Of a DNA stretch of 64,000 nucleotides, positions 27,435 through 36,400 are shown piece after piece; positions within the stretch are counted from its first letter, which is position 1; each line of letters starts with the position of its first letter. The notes under the pieces are model-generated. The model searched no databases, had not been told where the DNA came from, and was given only the letters and a program-made list of their open reading frames with translations. Location: contig JAJNNQ010000006.1 in NCBI GenBank assembly GCA_027886175.1, positions 7,564,001 through 7,628,000 on the forward strand, written 5' to 3'. The translations under genes and the position numbers were made by a program. The DNA comes from Phylloscopus collybita. Lineage: Eukaryota; Chordata; Aves; Passeriformes; Phylloscopidae.

Positions 27435-28340
27435 TAGGGTTTCATGGGTTTACCAGGCTTTGCTATCAGGGGGCTACAGGGGAGGCTTTGGTGAGAGGCT
27501 AGGAGAAGCTTCCATCCTGTCCAGCAGAGGCAATGCCAGTCTGCTCCAAGATGGACATGCTGGTGGCCTATCAGGAAGGATGGTAATGCCTCTGTGATAA
27601 TATATTTAAGAAGAAGAAGAAAAGGTTATTGTGTAGTTGTAATTACAGCCAGAGAAGAGCATGGGGAGAACATGAGAAGAGCAGTTCTGCAGACACCAAG
27701 GACAGTGGAGGAGAGAGAGGAAGCGCTCTAGGTGCTGAAGCTGACCTTCCCCTGTAGTCCCTGGTGCAGACCATAGTGAAGCAGCTGTGCCCCTGCAGCC
27801 CATGGAGGACCACGGGGATGCAGAGATCCACCCACAGCCTGTGGAGAAGACCCACACTGGTGCAGATGGATGCCTGAGAGGAGTCTGTGTACCCATGGGA
27901 GGCGTGTGCTGGAGCAGACAACTGGTAGGTACCTGCAGACCAGTAGAGAGAAGAGCCCATGCTGGAAGAAGTTTTCTGCTAGGACCTGTGATCCTGTGGG
28001 GGACCCACACTGGTGGTCCTTGAGGGACTGCACCCTGTGGAAGAGTGACCCACATTGCAGCATTTTGAGAATGTACTCAGATTGGAGAAGTTAATGGAAA
28101 ACTGTCTCACATGGGAGGGTCCCCACACTGGTGCAGGGGAAGGACTTTTCTCCCCCAAGAAGCAGCAGGAATAACTTGTCATGAATCAACAATAACCCCC
28201 ATTTCCTGTCTTCCTGCACTACTGCAGAGAGGAGGCAGAGCCGGGAAGGAGGGAAGGATAGGGGGCAGGTATCTTTAAGGCCTTATTTTACTTCTCATTA
28301 TCCTGGTCTGATTTTTTTAGCAATATATTTAATTAATAGC
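27435..28340 (+). mobile_element. Avian retroviral LTR, 5' and central part
   Basis: This resembles the same avian LTR family as 25245-25740 but is better preserved. It runs through GAGAAGCTTCCATCCTGTCC, a TGATAATATATTTAAGAAG block (possible promoter area, about 27596), GCAGACACCAAGGACAGTG, and then a series of degenerate repeated units with CCACACTGGTGCAG / CCCATGCTGG / GACCCACACTGGTGG. It ends near CTTCTCATTATCCTGGTCTG and AGCAATATATTTAATTAA, so the LTR 3' end is missing. Long frames on both strands (up to 149 codons) come from its GC-rich repeated composition and are not genes. No Gag or Pol sequence adjoins it. Confidence 0.6.
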
Positions 28341-28849
28341 TGTAATTCAAATCTGTTTTCCCATAACAGTATTTGGTGAGCAATATACAGTAGATGTCCA
28401 TATCTCATCAATGATATTGAAGTATTGATCCATGAAGATTTGTAACAGAAGTAAAGGAGTGGAACTTTGCTTTCCTTTTTTTCTTGATATATAGGTAAAT
28501 TATGAAAGCAATGTTTATGCTCTATTTACATATTTATATCTTATAATGTAATTAAGGTGTATTTCTTAATAAATTTGGCATATCTCATAGCTCAAGACAT
28601 TATAAATATTTTACAATATTTTTATTAATGTACAGTAAAAAAGTCATGTAAGTTGTAGGCTGGATATTATTGTAAAGGTCACTCAGTTCCCCTTTACTGA
28701 AGAAGGATGAAACATTACTTGACTATAAATACAGTCACAGATAAATATCTATTCAGTTCTTCAGAAGCGTATTCAATAATCACACTTCACTGCTTTTATT
28801 ATAAGGAAAATTTCTCTTTATATTTAACATAAACCTCTTCTTTTGCCAA
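28341..28849. other. AT-rich non-coding stretch, nothing recognised
   Basis: No frame, repeat family or structural RNA is recognised. Confidence 0.5.
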
Positions 28850-29600
28850 CAGAATGAGGACATCTGGTTTTTATCCTTTCATGGCAGTCTTTTTTGTCTG
28901 TTAAATAAAACAAAACCATTGTCTTTGACCTTTCCTCTTTAGCTATATTTTCAACTTTTCATACTATTCTTGCTTGCTGTCTTCTACTTTAACTATACAT
29001 TTCTTTCCTAGTGGGTCAAGATAAGACTGAAACTTAGGATGGAAAAATCATATTGCTTCCTAGAAGATATTTTCCTTTTTCATACAGAGAATCATTTTTT
29101 TTTCCCCATCACCAGTGGTTGATTTATGGCCTCCTGTGAAACTCCATCTTTTAAGCAGTAATGTCTCTTAACTGTAGTCTGTATTTTTTTAATCAAATTT
29201 TACAAAACTGAACTGTAACACTGTACTACTGCTATGCACTCTTATCCTTGATGATTTCAAAGCACCTTTATTTTGCAGAATTTAAAATCCAATCATCTAA
29301 TCTGTTTGCAACTCCTCTAACTTGATTTAGTCAGATTTGTTGATGTCGTCAGCAAATTTTAGAATATGCCTTGTATTCTACTAGTTGACTTAATAAAAAT
29401 ATTGACCAAAACTGTGACCAGATCAGAAACTTTACATACTAACCAATCAAAAAGTTGGCATCTGTTCATTCAGTGATATTTTCAACCAGTTTTGTGTCTA
29501 TCACTGAAAATTTAATCTTTGATAATTCTCTGCTTTAATTTTAAGAATGTTGCCTCAGATACTTCCAAAATTTTTGAAAAGAAATATATAATTATTTCAC
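28850..29600 (-). mobile_element. Very old CR1-like LINE fragment
   Basis: Blocks at about 29336-29372 (GTTGATGTCGTCAGCAAATT) and 29478-29500 (TTTTCAACCAGTTTTGTGTC) resemble the reverse complement of the RT region of ancient amniote CR1-type LINEs, with TTAATAAAAATATTGACC between them in the expected order. The rest of the interval is too diverged to place and its limits are uncertain. There is no surviving reading frame. Confidence 0.4.
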
Positions 29601-30866
29601 TGTTTCAATGTTATCTGCTAGGCTAGTTATTATATCAAAGAATATTTGATAATTATTTCCCAATTTGTTAATGAGATCCAAACTCTGTATCATTACATAT
29701 TGAAAATCAATTATTGATATAAAAACACTTCAGGTGAAACTTATGCATTCGCAGTAATAATTCTTGGTTCATACTATGTGCCTTTGTCTTGTCAGGGGCA
29801 GTTAAGTATTGATAACTTCCAGCAGCAGAAAGAAGGCCTAATTTTGCAAACAAACACCAGGCAGCTAGCTTAGTGATCCACTTTTATATGCAAAATTTCT
29901 ACTTTTTTCTCCCTTCCTTAAGATAATATTTTTTTCTCCTTTCTTTAAGCTATTAACAGTTGGAGTTGTAAGCTTTTTCTCCCCAAAACAATTTCAGCTG
30001 CTAACATATTCAGAGGTGTGCAATAAACACTGAATGCATTTGTAGCTTGATTTGAGCTGCATGGCTTCAACCTTCAAGGTTTAAAGGGACAGACACATCA
30101 TTTGCTTATATAATGACATTAAACATACAATGGAAGTACTACATCCCATTCCACAAGCAAAATAACTTATGTAAACTCAGGATCCTATTAGTTATATATA
30201 AGTCATATTTGGTACAAAAGACCACTTAAAAATGTTGTTAAAATCAAAATCATAGAATCCCATTCACAGCTACATTTATATATATAAAAGATGTGATGTA
30301 GTTCCAAATCAGAAAGGGTATTTACTGTTGTTGACAAATATTATTTTCTCTTTAAAGAGATGAAAACTATGGTGTCCCTAGTGTTCAAAACATCTAGATA
30401 AAATTTTAGTCCAAGAGAGAACAATGTACTTGTCACAGGTATAAAAACCTGTATAGACTATGAGGGATTTTCTTCTGTTTTGTGAGGTTTTTAAAATAGA
30501 TTTCCTTGACAGTAGTTAGTTTGTTTAAATATAAAACTTCTAAGACTAAAATATTTTCAGATATTGAGTATCATGTGGAAGTAAAGCAGACAATGTTCAG
30601 GCAAATTGCACTCTGTTTCAAGTGGATGGGCAGGGAGGAAAGATTTTACAAGTGTATGTATATTTCTGCACTCATAAAGCCATTAGTGTCTCCCATTCTC
30701 TTTGCTGCAATTGTACTACAGAATGTGCAGCAAGTGTGGCATGACAAAAGAACCTGAGGAGATAACACTGTTATATCCAGGGTTTCTGTTCAGTGAGAAG
30801 GACTGCATCTGAGCTGCAAAATTGGTAATGGAGAGAAGGCTTTGTGGAATGTAAACAATCAAACAT
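29601..30866. other. AT-rich left flank of the provirus, no gene seen
   Basis: No exon or repeat family is recognised. The last bases AACAT (30862-30866) form the left copy of the proviral target duplication. Confidence 0.5.
30862..30866. repeat. Target-site duplication, left copy (AACAT)
   Basis: AACAT directly precedes the TG that opens the 5' LTR and is repeated directly after the CA that closes the 3' LTR at 37458-37462. Five base pairs is the length known for ERV-L integrases. The match extends two bases leftward (CA) only because the LTR itself ends in CA. Confidence 0.85.
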
Positions 30867-31001
30867 TGTTCTGGGTTGTGGAGCCGGGTTTTGTATATTC
30901 TATTTACATCTGTTTTGAGGCCTGATGACCCACCTTGATAGGCCATTGTTACCTTCCCCAGCCTGTGCGGTGCATTTGCATTTCTATACATCTCATGCCC
31001 T

Positions 31002-31047
31002 GGCGGTGGGGGGTGGGGGGGAGGGGGGGGTGGCCGGGGGTTGGCGG
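31002..31047 (+). repeat. G-rich tract in 5' LTR, possible G-quadruplex
   Basis: Runs of 6, 7, 8 and 5 G separated by single or few bases satisfy the simple G-quadruplex pattern on the plus strand. The third long run has 8 G here and 9 G in the 3' LTR, the only LTR difference I found. The tract lies directly upstream of the 22-bp tandem repeats. Confidence 0.8.
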
Positions 31048-31133
31048 TTCGGCCCGGCTGCAGGAGTGGTTCGGCCCTGCTGCAGGAGTGGTTCGGCCCT
31101 GCTGCAGGAGTGGTTCGGCCCTGCTGCAGGAGC
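31046..31133 (+). repeat. Four 22-bp tandem repeats in 5' LTR
   Basis: Four head-to-tail units begin GGTTCGGCCC and end CTGCAGGAGT. The first differs by a G (CCCGG) and the last ends in AGC. CpG-containing tandem units in a retroviral U3 are commonly enhancer repeats; that role is inferred. The first unit overlaps the end of the G-rich tract by two bases. Confidence 0.9.
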
Positions 31134-31605
31134 GGGGTGCTCGGCGCTTCCTTCGTGGCGGTGTGGCAAGAGCTTTTTTTTTTGTCTCCTGTGCTCGCCA
31201 TCCTGTCTCCCTCCTGGCCGTCCCTGAACCGGTTTCTTCGCAGAATCATCTCTGCTCCAACAGGATCACGTCTGCCACTCCAGAAGTGTTTGGACTGTTT
31301 ACGTTTGGACTGTTATCAACATCCTGAATTACAGGGTCAGATTGAAACTCTGACTTTGTCAGGGTTTTCTTCTAAAATTATTGTTTATTTGTTTATTTGT
31401 TTGTTTGGTTGGGTGGTTTTGTTTCCTATCCCATTTGTATTGTTAATACCTCCTAGTAAAAAACTGTTATTCCTATTCCCAACATCTTTGCCTGAAAGCC
31501 CTTGATTGCAAAATTATAATTCGTCGGGGTGCGAGGGGTTGGTATTCTCCATCCTAGGGGAACCTCAGTTTCCCTGGCAGATACCTGTCTTTCCAAACCA
31601 AGACA

Positions 31606-31695
31606 AATTTTGGCGCCCAAGGGTGGGGCACGAGGGCATTGAGAGAGAGGAATAACAGTTCTTGCGTATTAGATAAAAGCCCACTGGCCAGAATA
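31606..31695 (+). other. Short untranslated leader between 5' LTR and gag
   Basis: Ninety bases run from the LTR end to the first in-frame ATG. They hold a 5-nt spacer, the primer site and a purine-rich GAGAGAGAGG. The open frame runs upstream to a TTG at 31639, but no ATG occurs before 31696, so I set the gag start there. A packaging signal would be expected around here but cannot be identified. Confidence 0.6.
31611..31629 (+). other. Primer-binding site, lysine-tRNA type
   Basis: TGGCGCCCAAGGGTGGGGC begins 5 nt after the LTR. It has the TGGCGCCCAA opening of sites complementary to the 3' end of tRNA-Lys(1,2), as known from other retroviruses. The second half matches that class only with an inserted base and a change (AAGGGTGGGGC rather than AACGTGGGGC). 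ERV-L elements take their name from a leucine-tRNA site, so this type is unexpected for the group. Confidence 0.7.
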
Positions 31696-33456
31696 ATGTG
31701 GTCTAGCTTTCCCTGGTTTGGGTGGCACGTGGTGGTGGCTGTATTTCTGCCATTTGCTACTCCTTATGTTAATATGGGTCCTATGACTAAGGCTACTGTG
31801 GCGGGCATTCAGTTTGTTTTGTGGATTAATAAGGTGAGAAATTCATGGATTTTTAACTTCCTCTGGAAAGCAAGCACATGGATTCATAGCTATCATAGGC
31901 TAACTCTGTGCTTCTGGGGTTACTTTAACAATGGTACCTATTGTAAGGAAATGGCACCGGGGGAAATTTTCTCCCAGCCCTTCACACAGTTTTTTGGGTC
32001 CACCCCACCAGTTTTTGAAGGGTTGAAATCTCTGAGTGCTAATGATATCATACAGTGGCTGGTGTTGCTGGTATGCCTGTTCTGTTTGGCATTCAGAGAT
32101 AAGGGGAAATTGGCCTGGGTAAGCACCTTAATAAGTACCCCAGAGAATAAGAATGCAGCCCAAGAGTCCGCTCCTGCCCCACAGCCTGCCTCAGAGATAA
32201 ACCACCCGGTTTGGGTGGGGGCTCTGATTAAGGAGATGCAAGAAAAGATGAGCCAGATGCTGAGGGAGTACATCTCCCCAGTTAGTGGGAAATCCTTCCC
32301 CTGCCCTGACAAAAGAGAGCCTGATGGTGCAGCAATGAAACCCACAGAGATTACAACTGCTCAGGTCCCAGCTGAACCACAGGGGCAGTCACAGCCAGCG
32401 GCAGTTGCCCCTGTGGAAACAAAGAAATCTAAGGTGAAAACAGCAAACCCAGACAATAAGAAAGGAGGGCCCTCACAACCTGCAGGGGAATCACATGTTC
32501 AGATCATCACCGAGTCCCTGTCGTATGAAAGTCTCCGTAACCTGCAAAAAGATATCGTACGGCGGGGGCGTGAGGCTTACACAGCCTGGCTACTTCGGGT
32601 TTGGGACCTCATGGGTACTGGTGTGCAATTGGACAGTGGTGAGGCAAGGAATTTGGGACCCTTGACCCAGGACTCAGGTATAAATCAGGTATTTGTAAGA
32701 GAGCCAGGACCCCTTTCCCTTTGGGAGCGGCTTTTAATGAGTGTGAGAGAGAGATTTATCCACAAAGAAAGAATGCAGGAGCACCACCATAGAATGCGCT
32801 GGAAAACTCTGGAGGAAGGGATCCAACAGCTGAGGGAAGTGGCGGTGCTGGAGGTACTTTTTGGGAGGAGTGGACAGCATGATAATGACCCTGACAAGGT
32901 TAAATGCACAGGGCAGATGTTGTGGAATCTGGCAAATCTAGGGCCATCTCAGTACACCACCTTTATTGCAACAATTAATGCTGAGGACAATCGAGAGACA
33001 GTGGGGTCTGTTGCCAATAAGCTTAGGAATTATGAAAGTATGATCAATGGCCCGATGCAGGCTCATATCTCTGCCGTGGTTAAAGAACTCAAAGAAGAGA
33101 TAAGGGGGGTGAGGGAGGAGATGAGGACAAACAGTTCCAGTGTGGCACCAGTGCGAGTCACAGGCCCCAGAGTTAGAGCCCAACGACCCCCAGCTCGAGA
33201 GAGAGGGTACACCCCAAGAGCTGACCTGTGGTTTTATCTGCGTGACCATGGGGAAGACATGGGAATGTGGGATGGGAAACCCACTCCTGTCCTGGCAGCA
33301 CGGGTGCGTGAGCTCAAGGAGAGGAACAATCACCAAGGGGGATCTACGAAAATGAAAGTAGCCTCAGCCTCCTATAACCAAGCTGCCAATGCTGTGTTGA
33401 ATCCCCTTGAAGGAACCTCTAGTATGTATGCTCAGGAAGGGGATAACCAGTGCTAG
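31696..33456 (+). CDS. Gag polyprotein, ERV-L type (586 aa)
   Basis: Retroviral structural polyprotein. The ATG at 31696 has A at -3 and is the first in frame. The N-terminal third is unusual: a signal-like hydrophobic segment (residues about 4-21), an NGT sequon (79-81), and a second hydrophobic segment (118-133). There is no Gly2, so myristoylation is not expected. Residues about 150-270 are Pro/Ala/Lys-rich. Residues about 270-460 hold the capsid-like part (LRNLQKDI, WLLRVWD, LSLWERLL, LREVAVLEV). They are followed by a Glu/Lys/Arg helix (VVKELKEEIRGVREEMR). An Arg/Pro-rich stretch (RAQRPPARERG, about 493-504) precedes the conserved ERV-L-like block LWFYLRDHGEDMGMWDGKP (about 511-529). There is no CCHC zinc knuckle. 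The frame ends at TAG 33454-33456 and reopens at once into pol. The ERV-L assignment is confident; subunit borders are inferred. Confidence 0.9.
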   Translation: MWSSFPWFGWHVVVAVFLPFATPYVNMGPMTKATVAGIQFVLWINKVRNSWIFNFLWKASTWIHSYHRLTLCFWGYFNNGTYCKEMAPGEIFSQPFTQFFGSTPPVFEGLKSLSANDIIQWLVLLVCLFCLAFRDKGKLAWVSTLISTPENKNAAQESAPAPQPASEINHPVWVGALIKEMQEKMSQMLREYISPVSGKSFPCPDKREPDGAAMKPTEITTAQVPAEPQGQSQPAAVAPVETKKSKVKTANPDNKKGGPSQPAGESHVQIITESLSYESLRNLQKDIVRRGREAYTAWLLRVWDLMGTGVQLDSGEARNLGPLTQDSGINQVFVREPGPLSLWERLLMSVRERFIHKERMQEHHHRMRWKTLEEGIQQLREVAVLEVLFGRSGQHDNDPDKVKCTGQMLWNLANLGPSQYTTFIATINAEDNRETVGSVANKLRNYESMINGPMQAHISAVVKELKEEIRGVREEMRTNSSSVAPVRVTGPRVRAQRPPARERGYTPRADLWFYLRDHGEDMGMWDGKPTPVLAARVRELKERNNHQGGSTKMKVASASYNQAANAVLNPLEGTSSMYAQEGDNQC

Positions 33457-33474
33457 AGGGGCCCTGCCTCTAGC
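33452..33474 (+). promoter_or_regulatory. Stop-codon hairpin at the gag-pol junction (candidate readthrough signal)
   Basis: GCTAGAGG (33452-33459) and CCTCTAGC (33467-33474) form a perfect 8-bp inverted repeat with loop GGCCCTG. The amber codon TAG that ends gag (33454-33456) lies within the left arm. gag and pol are in the same frame, and no ATG precedes the protease active site in pol, so Pol must be made as a Gag fusion. Stop-codon readthrough is the known strategy of gammaretroviruses, which use a downstream pseudoknot. Here the structure contains the stop itself, and its function is inference. Confidence 0.6.
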
Positions 33475-36400
33475 CAGGTAGAGGAAAGGGATAATCGGAT
33501 CTATTGGACTGTGTGGATCCGATGGCCTGGCACATCTGACCCACAAAAATACACGGCTTTGGTTGACACTGGTGCCCAATGTACCCTGATGCCATCAGGG
33601 TATGTAGGAACAGAACCCATTTCTATTTCTGGGGTGACAGGAGGGTCCCAGCAGCTGACTGTAGTGGAAGCCGAAGTGAGTTTAACTGGGAATGGGTGGC
33701 AGAAACACCCCATTGTGACTGGCCCAGAGGCCCCGTGCATCCTCGGCATAGACTATCTCAGAAATGGATATTTCAAAGACCCAAAAGGATATCGTTGGGC
33801 TTTTGGAGTAGCTGCTGTAGAGACGGAAGAGATCAAACAACTGAATACCTTGCCTGGTCTCTCAGATGACCCTTCTGCTGTGGGACTGCTAAGAGTTGAA
33901 GAACAACAGGTACCAATTGCCACAGCAACAGTGCACCGTCGGCAATACCGCACTGACAGAGACTCTGTGACCCCGATCCATGAGATGATTCGTAAACTGG
34001 AGAGCCAAGGGGTGGTCAGTAAGGCTCATTCACCTTTTAACAGCCCCATCTGGCCTGTGCGTAAGCCCAGTGGGGAATGGAGACTGACTGTAGATTATCG
34101 TGGTTTGAATGAGGTCACGCCACCACTGAGCGCTGCTGTGCCAGACATGTTGGAGTTGCAGTATGAGCTGGAGTCCAAGGCAGCAAAGTGGTACGCGACC
34201 ATTGACATTGCCAATGCCTTCTTCTCCATTCCTGTGGCAGCAGAGTGCAGACCCCAGTTTGCTTTCACCTGGAGGGGTGTGCAGTACACCTGGAATCGGC
34301 TGCCCCAGGGGTGGAAGCACAGTCCCACCATCTGCCATGGACTGATCCAGGATGCACTGGAAAAGGGTGAGGCTCCGGACCATCTACAGTACATAGATGA
34401 CATCATTGTGTGGGGGAACACGGCAATGGAAGTCTTTGAGAAAGGAGAGAAGATCATCCAAATTCTCCTGGAAGCCGGTTTTGCCATCAAGAAGAGCAAA
34501 GTCAAGGGACCTGCCCAAGAGATCCAGTTCCTGGGAGTGAAGTGGCAAGATGGACGGCGTCAGATTCCCACTGAGGTCATCAATAAGATCACTGCCATGT
34601 CCCCACCAACCAACAAGAAGGAAACACAAGCTTTCCTAGGGGCCATTGGCTTTTGGAGGATGCACATCCCTGAGTACAGTCAGATTGTGAGCCCTCTCTA
34701 CCTGGTTACCCGCAAGAAGAACGATTTCCACTGGGGCCCTGAACAGCAACACGCCTTTGCCCAGATCAAGCAGGAGATCGCTCATGCGGTAGCCCTTGGC
34801 CCAGTCAGGACGGGACCAGAGGTAAAGAACGTGCTCTACTCTGCAGCCGGGAGCCATGGTCTGTCCTGGAGCCTGTGGCAGAAGGTGCCAGGTGAGACTC
34901 GAGGCCGGCCACTGGGATTCTGGAGCCGAAGCTACAGAGGGTCTGAAGCCAACTACACTCCCACAGAGAAGGAGATCTTGGCCGCCTACGAAGGAGTTCA
35001 AGCTGCCTCAGAGGTGATTGGCACTGAAGCACAACTCCTCCTGGCACCCCGACTACCGGTGCTGGGGTGGATGTTTAACGGAAAGGTTCCCTCCACCCAC
35101 CATGCCACCGATGCTACATGGAGCAAATGGATCGCCCTCATCACTCAGCGCGCCCGTATTGGTAACCCGAATCGCCCTGGGATTTTGGAAGTAATCACCA
35201 ACTGGCCAGAAGCTGAGAACTTCAGTCTCACTGACGAAGAAGAACAAGTAACCCGGGCTGAAGAAGCTCCACCATACAACCAACTGCCAGCAGAAGAAAC
35301 ACGCTACGCTCTTTTCACTGATGGTTCCTGTCGCATCGTAGGGATGAACCGGAAGTGGAAAGCAGCCGTATGGAGCCCCACAAGACAAGTTGCACACGCC
35401 ACTGAAGGAGAAGGTGGGTCAAGCCAGCTTGCTGAACTCAAAGCTGTTCAATTGGCCCTGGACATTGCTGAAAGAGAGAAGTGGCCGAAGCTCTACCTCT
35501 ACACTGATTCGTGGATGGTGGCTAATGCTCTGTGGGGCTGGCTGGAAAGGTGGAAAAAAGCCAACTGGCAGCGTAGGGGAAAACCAATCTGGGCTGCTGA
35601 TGAGTGGAAGGACATTGCCATCAGGGTAGGGAAACTACCTGTGAAAGTCCGTCATGTGGATGCCCATGTCCCCAAGAGTCGGGCTAATGAGGAGCACCGG
35701 AACAACGAGCAAGTAGATCAAGCTGCGAGGATAAAGGTATCCAAGGTAGACTTGGATTGGCAACACAAGGGAGAGTTGTTCCTAGCTCGGTGGGCCCATG
35801 ATGCTTCAGGTCATCAGGGCAGAGATGCCACCTATAAGTGGGCACGAGACCGAGGGGTGGATCTAACCATGAACAGTATTTCACAGGTTATCCACGACTG
35901 TGAGACGTGTGCTGCCATCAAGCAGGCCAAGCGGGTGAAGCCCCTCTGGTACGGTGGACGGTGGTCCAAGTACAAGTATGGGGAGGCCTGGCAGATTGAT
36001 TACATCACACTGCCCCAAACCCGCCAAGGCAAGCGCTACGTGCTGACCATGGTGGAAGCCACCACTGGGTGGCTGGAGACCTATCCTGTGCCTCATGCCA
36101 CCGCCCGGAACACCATCCTGGGCCTGGAAAAACAAGTCCTGTGGAGACATGGCACCCCTGAGAGAATTGAGTCGGACAACGGGACTCATTTCAAGAACAG
36201 CCTCATAAACACCTGGGCTAAGGAACACGGCATTGAATGGATATATCACATCCCTTATCATGCACCAGCTGCCGGGAAAGTTGAACGGTGCAATGGACTG
36301 CTTAAGACCACCCTGAAAGCACTTGGCGGGGGGACCTTCAGAAATTGGGAAGTGAACTTAGCAAAGGCCACCTGGATGGTCAACACCCGAGGGTCTATTA

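Larger units (their letters stand above)
30867..31605 (+). repeat. 5' LTR (739 bp)
   Basis: It starts TGTTCTGGG and ends AGACA, the usual TG...CA termini, and is repeated at 36718-37457. From left to right it has a short AT-rich start, a G-rich tract (31002-31047), four 22-bp tandem units (31046-31133), a GC-rich segment with CGCTTCCTTCGTGGCGG, a 10-T run, and a T-rich right part with TTTATTTGTTTATTTG. No canonical TATA box sits before the GC-rich part, so a TATA-less promoter is possible. The only hexamer resembling a polyadenylation signal is AGTAAA at 31455-31460. The U3/R/U5 limits cannot be set from sequence alone. Confidence 0.95.

Noticed and set aside
27606..28182. Frames up to 149 codons as genes
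   Set aside because: They lie in a degenerate-repeat LTR and overlap on both strands, as GC-rich repeated sequence produces.
25245..28340. A complete second provirus between the two LTR fragments
   Set aside because: No gag, pol or primer site was recognised in the 1.7 kb between them, and the two differ in decay.
30925..31505. Frames of 100-177 codons inside the 5' LTR and flank, on both strands
   Set aside because: They follow from the GC-rich LTR, recur in the 3' LTR, read through the 22-bp repeats in different frames and have no domain.
31639..31695. gag start at TTG 31639
   Set aside because: Non-ATG start at the edge of the primer-site leader; the ATG at 31696 is the first in frame and has a good -3 base.
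33457..33600. Frameshift as the gag-pol mechanism
   Set aside because: gag and pol share a frame and the frame is open directly after TAG, so no shift is needed.
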